Assembly: GCF_039929605.1 (NCBI RefSeq)
Contig: NZ_JBDSQX010000172.1
Span: forward strand, 1 to 64,000
DNA length: 64,000 nt
From: Pelomonas sp039929605
GTDB taxonomy: Bacteria > Pseudomonadota > Gammaproteobacteria > Burkholderiales > Burkholderiaceae_C
Direction of reading: 5' to 3'
The translations under genes were made by a program, and so were the position numbers. The notes under the pieces were generated by a model, which was not told the DNA's origin, did not search any database, and was given only the letters and a program-made list of their open reading frames with translations. Of this stretch, positions 51,676 through 60,361 are shown one piece after another (position 1 is the stretch's first letter; every line of letters starts with the position of its first letter).

Positions 51676-52178
51676 GCCAGCACCTCGACCAGGGTCGTCA
51701 GGGGAATGCCTGCCTCTCGAAGTTCCCGGGTCACCCGGTCGCGGACGGCGGCGGCCGTCAAGTCTTGCCGCGACCAAGTGTGGTGGGCGTCCGCCACCAG
51801 CGTCACGGGGAATCCGCGCCGCTGCCCACCCAGTGCCGTTGCCTGGACGCAGCAGTCGCTTTGCAGGCCGGCGAGCAGGATGCGGTCGTAGCCGGACAAG
51901 AGTTGGCCGAGGGCAGCGTTGCTGAAGGCATCGGCCTCGACCTTCAGGACACGTGCTTCGTCGGCCGCCGGTTCGAGGCGTGGGTCGATAGCGAAGCCGG
52001 CACCGTCCATGGCACCACCCGGTTCATGGTGCTGCACCCATATCACGGTCCACCCTTTGGCACGGGCGTGGGCGACGGCGCTCTGGCAGGCGGCAATGAG
52101 GGCATCACCGTCAGGCATGGCCCATTGGCCGGTGAGGGCGCCCACCTGGGTATCGATGATGATGAGGGCGGCGCTCAT
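51672..52178 (-). CDS. isochorismatase-family cysteine hydrolase
   Basis: 168 residues. SAALIIIDTQVGALTG (catalytic Asp), LKVEADAFSN (Lys) and GLQSDCCVQATALG (catalytic Cys) form the isochorismatase/nicotinamidase triad. Probably hydrolyses an amide or imide of small-molecule type. It overlaps mnmG upstream by 4 nt (ATGA) and rsmG downstream by 4 nt (TTGA), so it sits as a coupled insert between two translation-related genes. Confidence 0.9.
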   Translation of the reverse strand: MSAALIIIDTQVGALTGQWAMPDGDALIAACQSAVAHARAKGWTVIWVQHHEPGGAMDGAGFAIDPRLEPAADEARVLKVEADAFSNAALGQLLSGYDRILLAGLQSDCCVQATALGGQRRGFPVTLVADAHHTWSRQDLTAAAVRDRVTRELREAGIPLTTLVEVLA

Positions 52179-54124
52179 GCCGCCTCCGCTTCCGTGAACC
52201 CCTTGAACTTGCCCTTTTTGAGATGCACCAGCAGCAGCGAGACCGCTGCCGGGGTGATACCGGAAATGCGCGAAGCCTGACCCAGCGTCTCGGGGCGGTG
52301 CGTGTTGAGCTTCTGGCGCGCCTCGAAGGAGAGGGCGTGGACGAGGCCGTAGTCCAGCTCGTCGGGCAGCTTCAGGTGCTCGAAGTGAGCGGCGCGGGCG
52401 ACGTCGTCGACCTGCTTGTTGATGTAGCCGGCGTACTTGGTGCTGATTTCGACCTGTTCGGTGACAAGGCTGGCCAGCTCGGCGCCGAGTTCGACGACCA
52501 AGGTTTCACGTGAAACACCGACCTCGGGCCGTGCAATGGAGGCCACTTCGGCGACGGTGTCGAACACCACGCCGGGCCGACGCAGCAGGTCTGCCAACGT
52601 GTACTCACGCTCCAACGCCTTGCCGACCAGCCGCTCCGCGTCCGCCGCCGGCAGGATGCCGGGGTGAACCAAGGTGCTCTTCAGCTTCTCTGTTTCCCGT
52701 GAAACAGCATCGCGCTTGCGGTTGAACGCGGCCCACCGGGCGTCGTCCACCAGGCCCATGGCGCGGCCGGCTTCGGTCAGCCGGGCGTCGGCGTTGTCCT
52801 CGCGCAGCTGCAGCCGGAACTCGGCGCGGCTGGTGAACATGCGGTAGGGCTCGGTCACGCCCTTGGTGATGAGGTCGTCCACGAGCACGCCCAGGTAGGC
52901 CTGGTCGCGTGCGGGCGTCCAAGCCGCGTCACCGCGAACTTGCAGCGCCGCGTTCAGCCCGGCGAACAGGCCTTGCGCCGCCGCTTCTTCGTAGCCCGTC
53001 GTGCCATTGATCTGCCCGGCGAAGAACAGGCCCTGGATCACCTTGGTTTCGAACGAGGCCTTCAGCCCGCGCGGGTCGAAGTAGTCGTATTCGATGGCGT
53101 AGCCGGGGCGCAGGATGTCCGCGTTTTCCAGGCCCGGAATGCTGCGCACGGCGGCGAGCTGGATGTCGAAGGGCAGGGAGGTGGAGATGCCGTTGGGGTA
53201 GAACTCATGCGTCGTCAGGCCCTCGGGCTCCAGGAAGATCTGGTGCGAGTCCTTGTCGGCGAAGCGGTTGACCTTGTCCTCGATGCTCGGGCAGTAGCGC
53301 GGGCCCACGCCTTCGATGACGCCGGTGAACATGGGGCTGCGGTCGAAGCCGCTGCGAATGATCTCGTGCGTGCGCAGGTTGGTATGGGTGATCCAGCACG
53401 GCACCTGTTGCGGGTGCATCGCGGCGTTGCCCATGAAGCTGAACACCGGCGACGGGTTCAGGTCGCCGGGCTGGGCCTCGCACTTGGAGAAGTCGATGGT
53501 GCGGCCGTCCAGGCGCGGCGGCGTGCCGGTCTTGAGGCGGCCTTGCGGCAGCTTCAGCTCCTTGAGCCGGACGGACAGCGACACGGCCGGCGGGTCGCCC
53601 GCACGGCCCGCCGGGTAGTTCTGCAGGCCCATGTGGATGCGCCCGTCCAGAAAGGTGCCAGCCGTCAGCACGACGGCGCGGCCGCGGAAGGTGATGCCGC
53701 TCTGCGTGACGGCGCCGACGACGCGGTCGCCTTCGACCACCAAGTCGTCCACTGCCTGCTGGAACAGCTGCAGATTGGGCTGGTTCTCCAGCATGCGGCG
53801 GATGGCGGCCTTGTAGAGGATGCGGTCTGCCTGCGCGCGGGTGGCGCGCACGGCCGGGCCCTTGCTGCCGTTGAGGATGCGGAACTGGATGCCCGACTCA
53901 TCGGTGGCCAGCGCCATCGCGCCGCCCAGCGCGTCGACCTCCTTGACCAGGTGGCCCTTGCCGATGCCGCCGATGCTGGGGTTGCAGCTCATCTGGCCCA
54001 GCGTCTCGATGTTGTGGGTCAGCAGCAGCGTCTGCGCGCCCATGCGGGCGGCGGCCAGCGCCGCTTCGGTGCCGGCATGGCCACCGCCGACGACGATGAC
54101 GTCGAATTCTTTTGGGTACAGCAT
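52175..54124 (-). CDS. mnmG: tRNA uridine-5-carboxymethylaminomethyl modification enzyme MnmG (GidA)
   Basis: 649 residues. FAD site FDVIVVGGGHAGTEAALAAA at the N-terminus, then LLTHNIETLGQMSCNPSIGG and GIGKGHLVKEVDALGG, which are family signatures. C-terminal GidA-associated helical domain (ITPAAVSLLLVHLKKG). With MnmE it installs cmnm5U at the tRNA wobble position. Two parS-like sites lie within the coding sequence (52502 and 52691). The usual origin-proximal neighbour mnmE is not upstream; a toxin-antitoxin pair is. Confidence 0.97.
   Translation of the reverse strand: MLYPKEFDVIVVGGGHAGTEAALAAARMGAQTLLLTHNIETLGQMSCNPSIGGIGKGHLVKEVDALGGAMALATDESGIQFRILNGSKGPAVRATRAQADRILYKAAIRRMLENQPNLQLFQQAVDDLVVEGDRVVGAVTQSGITFRGRAVVLTAGTFLDGRIHMGLQNYPAGRAGDPPAVSLSVRLKELKLPQGRLKTGTPPRLDGRTIDFSKCEAQPGDLNPSPVFSFMGNAAMHPQQVPCWITHTNLRTHEIIRSGFDRSPMFTGVIEGVGPRYCPSIEDKVNRFADKDSHQIFLEPEGLTTHEFYPNGISTSLPFDIQLAAVRSIPGLENADILRPGYAIEYDYFDPRGLKASFETKVIQGLFFAGQINGTTGYEEAAAQGLFAGLNAALQVRGDAAWTPARDQAYLGVLVDDLITKGVTEPYRMFTSRAEFRLQLREDNADARLTEAGRAMGLVDDARWAAFNRKRDAVSRETEKLKSTLVHPGILPAADAERLVGKALEREYTLADLLRRPGVVFDTVAEVASIARPEVGVSRETLVVELGAELASLVTEQVEISTKYAGYINKQVDDVARAAHFEHLKLPDELDYGLVHALSFEARQKLNTHRPETLGQASRISGITPAAVSLLLVHLKKGKFKGFTEAEAA
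52502..52517. promoter_or_regulatory. parS site 2
   Basis: GGTTTCACGTGAAACA, one mismatch at the first base against the parS consensus, inside mnmG. Confidence 0.88.
52691..52706. promoter_or_regulatory. parS site 3 (near-consensus)
   Basis: TGTTTCCCGTGAAACA, one internal mismatch (A to C at position 7) against the parS consensus, inside mnmG, 189 bp from site 2. The internal change may weaken ParB binding. Confidence 0.75.
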
Positions 54125-54130
54125 GGTCGA

Positions 54131-54562
54131 TTACTCCAGCAATTCGGTGGGCAGGCCCATCGCGCGGGCGGCGGCGGCCTGGCGGCGATCAGCGGTGATG
54201 AACAGGTCGGCCCGCGTCAGCCATGCGGCGCCCACATGCAACGCGTCCATCGCGCGGACCGGGGCGGCATACAGCGCCCGCACGGCGGCACGCTCCAGCT
54301 GCGGCGTGAAGGGCAGCACCTCGACGTCGGCAAAACTTCGCTCGATCTCCTCGCCCGTGCCCCGCAGCGAATCGGCCGTGAGCGCAGCCTCCCGCTGCAG
54401 GCGCGCCAGAGCCGAGTGCAGCTCCAGCTTGGTGTGCGGGGCGACCATGATCGCGTCTGCCTTTTGAACCCAGGCCAACACCGCGTCGCGGCCGGCTTCG
54501 GGCAGGTAGCGCTTCAGCAGCGCCGAGCTGTCGAAAAGGATGCGCATGCTTCGCTCACTCAC
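54131..54562 (-). CDS. PIN-domain toxin (VapC-like)
   Basis: 143 residues if the GTG at 54562 is used, which overlaps the antitoxin stop (GTGA); ATG 54547 gives MRILFDSSALLKRY, the family's normal start. Acidic residues of the PIN fold: Asp in LFDSSALL, Glu in KLELHSALARL, Asp in VRAMDALHVG, Asp in LFITADRRQ. RNA-cleaving toxin. Directly upstream of mnmG, 6 nt from its start, so operon expression may be shared. Confidence 0.85.
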   Translation of the reverse strand: MSERSMRILFDSSALLKRYLPEAGRDAVLAWVQKADAIMVAPHTKLELHSALARLQREAALTADSLRGTGEEIERSFADVEVLPFTPQLERAAVRALYAAPVRAMDALHVGAAWLTRADLFITADRRQAAAARAMGLPTELLE

Positions 54563-54810
54563 CAGGGCGACTGTTCGCGCTCGTCGAGCAGCGCCTTGAC
54601 CGCCGAATACCCCGCCGGCAGGCTGATCAGCGGTTCGAACGGACGCTTCCAGCTCGGCACATGGTCGGGTGCGGCGGCCTTCTCCACCACCGGCACCAGC
54701 TCCGCCACCGGCTTGCCGTGGCGCAGGATGCGCACGGTCTCGCCCTGCTCCACCAGGTCCAGCATGGCAGACACATTGGCGCGGAATTCACTCAACGGCA
54801 GGCTGTGCAT
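54559..54810 (-). CDS. Phd/YefM-type antitoxin
   Basis: 83 residues from ATG 54810. LPLSEFRANVSAMLDLVEQG and ETVRILRHGKPVAELVP are the Phd/YefM fold that binds operator DNA; the C-terminal ~35 residues (PSWKRPFEPLISLPAGYSAV) contact the toxin. Antitoxin first, toxin second, the normal order, coupled by 4-nt overlap. Expected to autorepress the operon. Confidence 0.85.
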   Translation of the reverse strand: MHSLPLSEFRANVSAMLDLVEQGETVRILRHGKPVAELVPVVEKAAAPDHVPSWKRPFEPLISLPAGYSAVKALLDEREQSPW

Positions 54811-54870
54811 TGTGATTTTGTACAAAACTCTAGATTTGCACATTTTAAGGCTGCCCCGACAATTCTGCCA

Positions 54871-55146
54871 ATGGACTGCCGCCCCCACTGCGCCGCCTGC
54901 TGCATCGCCCCGTCGATCAGCTCACCCATTCCTGGCCACCCGAACGGCAAGCCGGCCGGCGTGCGCTGCGTGCAGCTGGACGACGAGCTGCGCTGCATGA
55001 TCTTCGGCCAGCCCGAGCGGCCGGCGGTTTGCGGCTCGCTGCAGCCGCATGAGGACATGTGTGGCGACAACCGCGAGCAGGCGATGCGCTGGTTGGGCTG
55101 GATGGAGCGCGAGACGGCGCCCGGTCTGGCTGCCTGGCGGCCCTGA
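54871..55146 (+). CDS. YkgJ family cysteine-cluster protein
   Basis: 91 residues with eight Cys: MDCRPHCAACCIAPSISSPI, VRCVQ, LRCMIFGQPERPAVCGSL and EDMCGDNRE. This matches YkgJ-type proteins with a presumed zinc or Fe-S binding C-x(3)-C-x(2)-CC cluster. Divergent from the Phd/PIN operon. Cytoplasmic, function unknown. Confidence 0.88.
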   Translation: MDCRPHCAACCIAPSISSPIPGHPNGKPAGVRCVQLDDELRCMIFGQPERPAVCGSLQPHEDMCGDNREQAMRWLGWMERETAPGLAAWRP

Positions 55147-55275
55147 CCGGTCTGACAGGTCTGCGCCGCGAACAGTTGGTAACCACATCATCGAGCGGAC
55201 CCTTTCGCCGCGCTTCTAGACTGCCGCCCGCCCGCGCACCCGCACGGGCTTTCAACATGACGTGCAGGGAGAAAC

Positions 55276-56325
55276 ATGAGATCTGAACGACGTCGCCGCG
55301 CTGCGGTGAATGGCTGGCCGCACCGCCTGTTGGCTGCGTCCCTCTGCCTGCTGTGCATGGCCGGCGCCCAGGCTGCCGTGGACGAGCTGCGGCCCTACCC
55401 GCGCGCCGAGCTGATGGGCCGCTACGACAACCCGCTGGAAGCGGGCGCGCTGCCCATCAGCCCACCGCAACGCAGCGCCACCAACTCCAATCGCACCAGC
55501 CGCTGGCGCCTGCCCTACGAGGGTACGGTGGCCATGGTGCAGTACAAGCACAAAGCTGACGACAGCCCCTTGCTCATCGCACGCCACTACGCCGGCCAGC
55601 TGAAGGAGCAGGGCTTCGAGCTCGTCACCATTTGCGAAATCCCTTGCGCCGCGCCCGACGGCGCCGCAGACGCGTCGGTCTACTGGTTCCACGAGCTGGA
55701 CCTCGCCAAGAAGCTGGGCTACAACTTTTTCGGCGACCGCGGCATGTACCTCATCGGCCACCGTGCCGACGCCATCGTGGCCATCCGTGTGGGCACCGCC
55801 TACCAGGGCTATGCGTCGACCATCAAGACCGTCAGCGCGCCCGGCCTGGACCGCGGGCCGCTGCTCGCCTACGTGGCCGCCCAGCGTGCGCCCGTGGCCG
55901 ACGCACCGCTGCCGGCACCGCCGGGCCGCGTGGCTGCCCCGCCACCAGCACCTGCGTCGGCCGCCACCGGTGCGCCCTTCGTCAAAGACATCGCCCCTGG
56001 CGAACTGAGCGCCTGGCTACGAAAGACCAAGGGCTGGGTGGTGGTGCAGCTGAGCTCCTACGACCCCAATTGCACTTACTGCATTCCCGCCAACCCGCCG
56101 TTCAATGCGCTGGCGCAGGCCGAAGCCGCCAAGGGCGGCATCACCTTCGTGCGCGTGGCGTTTCAGCCCTGGACGTCCATGAGCAACAACGATTTCGTCA
56201 CCCAGTACGGCGTCGGCGGCCTGCCGACGGTTTTCACCTTCCAGGACGGCCAGCTGATGCGCCGCCAGATGGGCAAGGCCGACGAAGCCACCTTGCGCAA
56301 GGCGCTGCTGGACGGTCTGCGCTGA
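55276..56325 (+). CDS. secreted DUF4892-like domain fused to a thioredoxin-fold domain
   Basis: 349 residues. Signal peptide (LLAASLCLLCMAGAQAAV). Residues ~35-190 resemble DUF4892 (RYDNPLEAGALPIS; RLPYEGTVAMVQYKHKADDS; YAGQLKEQGFELVTICEI), as in the two OmpA proteins at 46165 and 47212. A Pro/Ala linker follows, then a thioredoxin-like domain from ~230 with redox motif C-T-Y-C in SYDPNCTYCIPANPPFN, and the cis-Pro region GVGGLPTVFTFQDGQLM. Periplasmic thiol-disulfide role likely. This domain pairing is unusual to my knowledge. Confidence 0.8.
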   Translation: MRSERRRRAAVNGWPHRLLAASLCLLCMAGAQAAVDELRPYPRAELMGRYDNPLEAGALPISPPQRSATNSNRTSRWRLPYEGTVAMVQYKHKADDSPLLIARHYAGQLKEQGFELVTICEIPCAAPDGAADASVYWFHELDLAKKLGYNFFGDRGMYLIGHRADAIVAIRVGTAYQGYASTIKTVSAPGLDRGPLLAYVAAQRAPVADAPLPAPPGRVAAPPPAPASAATGAPFVKDIAPGELSAWLRKTKGWVVVQLSSYDPNCTYCIPANPPFNALAQAEAAKGGITFVRVAFQPWTSMSNNDFVTQYGVGGLPTVFTFQDGQLMRRQMGKADEATLRKALLDGLR

Positions 56326-56356
56326 CCCATGCCGCCGGCGGCTACCCTCGCTGGCC

Positions 56357-56872
56357 ATGAAGCCCACCGAAACCCCGCTGCCGCCCGGCAGCCTGTTGGC
56401 CCGGCTTGCCGCCGAACGCAGCGCCTTTGCCGACGCCTACACGCTGCCATTCCCGCGCACCGTCGGCCTGGCCGAGTTCGTCGAGGCCTTCTACACAACA
56501 CGCCTCTTCAAGGTGGAGCGCGCACTGCTCGCGCTGTTCGGCAAGCCGTCCAGTGACGCGTTGGCCCGGGCCGTGGCGCGCGGCGAGGCCCAGCGCATCG
56601 CCATCTGGACCGTCCAGGCCCGCGAGGGCGACGAGCTGTTGATGCACGAGGACAGCGGCGCCACGCGCTCCTGGTTCAAGGCCGAGGCGGGCGAGGGCGG
56701 GGGCACGACGCTGTGGTTCGGCTCGGCCGTGGTCCCCCGCCGCCGCTCGGTCGGTGGGGAGGCGCAGATGGGCCGCGTCTTCCACGCGCTGCTGGGCTTT
56801 CACCGCTGGTATTCGCGGGCACTGCTCAAGGCGGCCGCGCGTCGACTCAGCGCTCCGTCCCCGGGCCGCTGA
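56357..56872 (+). CDS. conserved hypothetical protein
   Basis: 171 residues, 31 nt after the thioredoxin fusion. Family not recognised with confidence. Features seen: PFPRTVGLAEFVEAFYTTRL, RIAIWTVQAREGDELLMHE, GTTLWFGSAVVPRRRS and HALLGFHRWYSRALLKAAA. Predicted alpha/beta, cytoplasmic, with a C-terminal basic helix. Its 3' end overlaps the convergent lipoprotein gene by 26 bp. Confidence 0.65.
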   Translation: MKPTETPLPPGSLLARLAAERSAFADAYTLPFPRTVGLAEFVEAFYTTRLFKVERALLALFGKPSSDALARAVARGEAQRIAIWTVQAREGDELLMHEDSGATRSWFKAEAGEGGGTTLWFGSAVVPRRRSVGGEAQMGRVFHALLGFHRWYSRALLKAAARRLSAPSPGR

Positions 56873-57359
56873 TCTTCTCGGTGACGGGCTGCCCGGTCGC
56901 AGCGTCTTCGATCCAGACCTCGCAGGCCTTGGCAGCGATCTGCCCGGTGACGATGTAGCGCTTGCCTTCCGTGGGCGTGAAGCTCACCTCGCCCACCGTG
57001 CGGCAGCTTGTGTTGGCCATCGCGAGCATGGGCGAGGCGTACTGCGTTGTGGCCTGCAGCTTCACCTGTGCCGGGCGCAGGGGCAGCTCGTTGGTCAGCG
57101 CCACCGGCGTCAGCGTCATGCCGCTGCCCTCGCCGGCCCGCTTGCTGGCCATGCTGCTGCTGGCCAGGCGCCGGCCGTCGACCTGCGTGATCTCGAAGAC
57201 ATGCAGCCGCTGGGCGCTGATGACCATGACTTGATCGGCGACATTCGCCGTCGGGCCGGTGTAGTCGGCAGGCGTGGCGGGCTCAAAGGCGGTGAAGCTC
57301 TTGAAGCTGGTGCAGCCGGCGAGCAGGGCCATCGCCGCGAATGGGGTGAAGCGTTTCAT
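56847..57359 (-). CDS. lipoprotein of unknown function
   Basis: 170 residues with a lipobox (MALLAGCTSF, lipidated Cys16). Mature part is beta-rich: VADQVMVISAQRLHVFEITQ, VKLQATTQYASPMLAMANTS, GKRYIVTGQIAAKACEVWIE. Two further Cys (TSCR, KACE) could form a disulfide. Probably anchored to the outer membrane. No domain recognised. Confidence 0.75.
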   Translation of the reverse strand: MKRFTPFAAMALLAGCTSFKSFTAFEPATPADYTGPTANVADQVMVISAQRLHVFEITQVDGRRLASSSMASKRAGEGSGMTLTPVALTNELPLRPAQVKLQATTQYASPMLAMANTSCRTVGEVSFTPTEGKRYIVTGQIAAKACEVWIEDAATGQPVTEKISGPGTER

Positions 57360-57397
57360 GGCCGCAGCTTAGTCGCCCTCGCCCTCGTGCTAGCCGG

Positions 57398-57914
57398 TCA
57401 GTCGACCAACAGATTGAACAACTGGGCCAAGGCCGGCACATGAGACCTCGCGGCATCCAGCACATCGCGAGGCAGATGGCGGTGATAGATCTGATCGTCA
57501 TGCGCCGGGTGGCCGAAATGGCGGGTCACATCCCGTTTGCACTCCGCAGTGGATGCGCGAACTGGCAGCCTGGCGATGGCCAGCAGCAGCGCTTCCAGAC
57601 AAGGGGTGGCCTTCAACCACCTCGACGCCCTGCTGACGAGCGCGTACGCGCTGCGTGTCGTCCCAATCCTTGTCGGTATCGAGCAGCGCCGCGACCTTGT
57701 CGTAGTCGGCGGTCTTGCGCTGCGCGAGTGCGTAGGAGAGCACATGGCGGCCCCCTTTTCCCTTGGCGTTCTTGATCGTCACGGCCTTGCTGCCCCGTTC
57801 GACGTAGAGCGCCTTGAGATGCCGCAGAAAAGCCTCTTCCGCCAGACCTTCGCCAACGATCAGCAGGGTGCGCCGTACTTCGCGGGTGGGTGTTTTCTGG
57901 GGATGGCGAGCCAT
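57398..57914 (-). pseudogene. rloB-like gene with a frameshift
   Basis: The N-terminal ~100 codons (TREVRRTLLIVGEGLAEEAF; DYDKVAALLDTDKDWDDTQR) run in one frame, the C-terminal ~70 (ATPCLEALLLAIARLP; HFGHPAHDDQIYHRHLPRDV) in another. One extra base in GAAGGCCACC (57608-57611 on the plus strand) accounts for the shift; removing one G restores EATPCLEALLL, the 'PC-E-LL' motif of RloB. RloB partners a RloA-type ATPase in phage defence, as the upstream coupled gene is. It is a recent inactivation, a phase-type indel, or a base-call error. Confidence 0.85.
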
Positions 57915-59107
57915 CAGAGCTGCGGCACGGCACCATAGGCGCCCGCCATGTATTTGGCGTAGAAGTTGTCGTCGTTGCGTATGCCCTTGATGCTGTCCAT
58001 GCGGAACGCGGCGCTCTCGCAGGCGTCGTTCTTCTCCACCAGCATCACCTGGGATTTGTGCAGCAGGTTGAGCACCTCCGACGCATGGCAGGTAAACAGC
58101 AGCTGGGCCTGATGCGGGTTGGTTTCAGGATGGGCAAACAAGTCCAGCAGCGGCTCCAGCATATGAGGATGAAGGTCGGCTTCGAACTCGTCGATGACGG
58201 CCAGCCCGCCTTGCGCCAGCACGGGCAGCAAGCGTGACAGCAGCACAAAGGCGCTCTGGGTGCCGCTGGACTCCTCCAGGAATGACAGCACACGCGCCGC
58301 CCCCGCACGGTCGGTGTGAACGCCGAACGGGAACCAGTAGCGGTCGATCTCCCCATCAGGGCGTTGCTGGCTCAGCTCCCTCAGCTCCACGCCGCTCAGC
58401 CCCAGGTCCCAAGCCTTGAGCAGCCGCATCATCTGCGCCTGCTGCAGCGCGTTCGTCGAGAAATGGCCGGCCGCCACCGGCAGATCGTTCTCGGCGCGAA
58501 AGCCCATGCGGCCGGAGCTGACGACATTGGTTTGCAAATGGATATCGGCCAGTTGCCGCGCCAAGGGCACGCCGTACTGGGCGGCCGTGGCGATCAGCGA
58601 CGCATTGGGCCGCACCTTGCGCGCTTCGGCTGCCGCCAGGCCGAAGTCCTGCTGCTTGACGTCATACGCCTGATCGGCCTCCGACCAGTCGCGGACAAAG
58701 ACATAGCTGAAGCGTTCACGCTTGCGCTGGTACAGCGCCTCGTGCAGCACGCGTTGGGGCGTCAGGCGCAGCACATAGCGCCAGAGCAAGCCGTCTTTAT
58801 CTTCTGCCTCCACCTCCAGCTCGGTGGGCTGGTCGGGCGCGGCGAAATGCGGCATGACGGGAATGGGGGCGTCTGCCGGGCGCTGGAATGAGGATCGGAT
58901 GAACCAGATCGCGAACAGCAGCGGCTTGATCAGCGCCGTCTTGCCTGAGCCGTTGGCCCCGACAGCGGCCGAGACCAGGCTCAGCCGTTCGCCGCCCGGC
59001 GAGCGCGCCTCCCAGCCCGTGGCTGGCACCTTGCCGTTCAGGAGCAGCGAGACCTCGGTGACGTCTCTAAAGCTCTGGAAGTTGGAAAAGGCGTAGCGAT
59101 GCAGCAT
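57914..59107 (-). CDS. RloA-like AAA ATPase (ATP/GTP-binding, SMC/Rad50-like ABC fold)
   Basis: 397 residues. N-terminal FSNFQSFRDVTEVSLLLNGK and Walker A VGANGSGKTALIKPLLFAIW; Walker B LAVIDEFEADLHPHMLEPLL, followed by LLFTCHASEVLNLLHKSQVM. Belongs to AAA_15/AAA_21 type ATPases of RloA, OLD and retron defence proteins. TGATG overlap with the rloB start. Likely senses phage attack and licenses RloB; with rloB frameshifted the module may be silent. Confidence 0.9.
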   Translation of the reverse strand: MLHRYAFSNFQSFRDVTEVSLLLNGKVPATGWEARSPGGERLSLVSAAVGANGSGKTALIKPLLFAIWFIRSSFQRPADAPIPVMPHFAAPDQPTELEVEAEDKDGLLWRYVLRLTPQRVLHEALYQRKRERFSYVFVRDWSEADQAYDVKQQDFGLAAAEARKVRPNASLIATAAQYGVPLARQLADIHLQTNVVSSGRMGFRAENDLPVAAGHFSTNALQQAQMMRLLKAWDLGLSGVELRELSQQRPDGEIDRYWFPFGVHTDRAGAARVLSFLEESSGTQSAFVLLSRLLPVLAQGGLAVIDEFEADLHPHMLEPLLDLFAHPETNPHQAQLLFTCHASEVLNLLHKSQVMLVEKNDACESAAFRMDSIKGIRNDDNFYAKYMAGAYGAVPQL

Positions 59108-59197
59108 GTTGAGCCTCTCGGCCTGAATGAGGCACCGACTTTAGTTCGAATTCAACAAAAATCTGTTGAATGTCGCCGTAAATCAATTTCTAGTCTC

Positions 59198-60361
59198 TCA
59201 TCGCGCCACCGCCGCTCGCATCGACCGCGCCACGTAAAACAGCGCCACCGCCGTCAGCGCGATGCCGACAACGACGCCGGGCAACACCTGGCCCCAGCGC
59301 AGCGTTTCGCCCTTCAGCACGGCCAGCATCAGCGTGTTCTGCGCCAGGCCCGGGACCCAGAGATACCAGGCCGCGTCGCCGCCCGGGTTGAGCAGGCTGA
59401 CCATGGGTGCCAGGCTGATGGCGGTGACGATCAGCGTGCTGCCCGCCTGCGCTTCCTTGAAGGTCTTGGAGCGAATGGCCAGCGCCATCAGCATGGCCGA
59501 CAGGCCGGCCGCGAGCGGAATCTGCAGCAGCCAGAAGGCCAGCACTTCCTCGATGCCGAACTGGAACATCGCCTGCAGGCTGTCGCTCTTCAGCAGCCAT
59601 TGCGCGGGCACGAAGCTCAGGGAGGACAGCAGCGCCACCGCCATGCCCAGTAGCGCCACGGCGCCCCACTTGCCGACGACGATGGCGCCGTGCGGCGCGG
59701 GGTTCATCAGCAGCGGCTCCAGCGAGCCGCGCTCGCGTTCGCCGGCGGTGCTGTCGAGCGCCGCACTCAAGGCGCCGTAGAGCACGGCCATGATGATGAA
59801 CATCGGGATGATGCTGCTCAGCCGCGCGGCGCGCGCCTGCACGCTGGCGAGGTCGCGCTCCTGGATGTCGATGGGCTGCAGCAGCTCGATGGACACGCCG
59901 CGCATCGCCAGGTTCAGCGACGCGCGCTCGCGGTTGAAGCCCCACAGCACGCGCTGGATAGCCCCGACGCCGGCGCCCGCGCGCTGGTTGGCGCTGTCGC
60001 TGACGATCTCCACCGTCGGCACCTCGCCAGCCAGCAGCTGGGCCTCGAAGTCCTTGGGCACGACGAGCACCGGCTCAAGCAGTTTCGTGGCGCGCAGCTG
60101 GGCTTCGTAGTCGGGCGGCGCGGCCTTGATGGTGTAGGTCTGGCGCTCGATGAAGTTCTTCAGCGTCGGCGCGTTCTCCAGGCCCACGGCCATCAGCTCG
60201 CGCCGGTCCGCGCGCTCCTCCAGCGAGGCGATCAGGCCCGACAGCGCCGCCAGCAGCAGCGGGCCCATCAGCAGCGCCGGGATGAGGATGCGCAGCAGCG
60301 TGCGACGGTCGCGCAAGGCATCTGCCAGTTCTTTGGTGAAGACGATCCATGCTTGTTTCAT
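59198..60361 (-). CDS. ABC-2 type permease (NatB/LinJ-like exporter)
   Basis: 387 residues. First helix around residue 25 (LLRILIPALLMGPLLLAALS), a ~130-residue extracytoplasmic domain, then five C-terminal helices (IIPMFIIMAVLYGALSAALD; WGAVALLGMAVALLSSLSFV; LLQIPLAAGLSAMLMALAI). The RGSLEPLLMNPAPHG loop with the exporter 'GTLE-LL' theme is typical of NatB. Exporter half of the transporter with the ATPase next to it. The ATPase gene overlaps by 4 nt. Confidence 0.88.
   Translation of the reverse strand: MKQAWIVFTKELADALRDRRTLLRILIPALLMGPLLLAALSGLIASLEERADRRELMAVGLENAPTLKNFIERQTYTIKAAPPDYEAQLRATKLLEPVLVVPKDFEAQLLAGEVPTVEIVSDSANQRAGAGVGAIQRVLWGFNRERASLNLAMRGVSIELLQPIDIQERDLASVQARAARLSSIIPMFIIMAVLYGALSAALDSTAGERERGSLEPLLMNPAPHGAIVVGKWGAVALLGMAVALLSSLSFVPAQWLLKSDSLQAMFQFGIEEVLAFWLLQIPLAAGLSAMLMALAIRSKTFKEAQAGSTLIVTAISLAPMVSLLNPGGDAAWYLWVPGLAQNTLMLAVLKGETLRWGQVLPGVVVGIALTAVALFYVARSMRAAVAR

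Noticed and set aside
54810..55275. Chromosome origin (oriC) near mnmG
   Set aside because: No DnaA gene or cluster of DnaA boxes was noticed; only parS sites are present.
57498..57914. Intact 138-residue RloB protein
   Set aside because: The last ~35 residues are unlike the family, while the proper C-terminus continues in the other frame; a frameshift explains it better.
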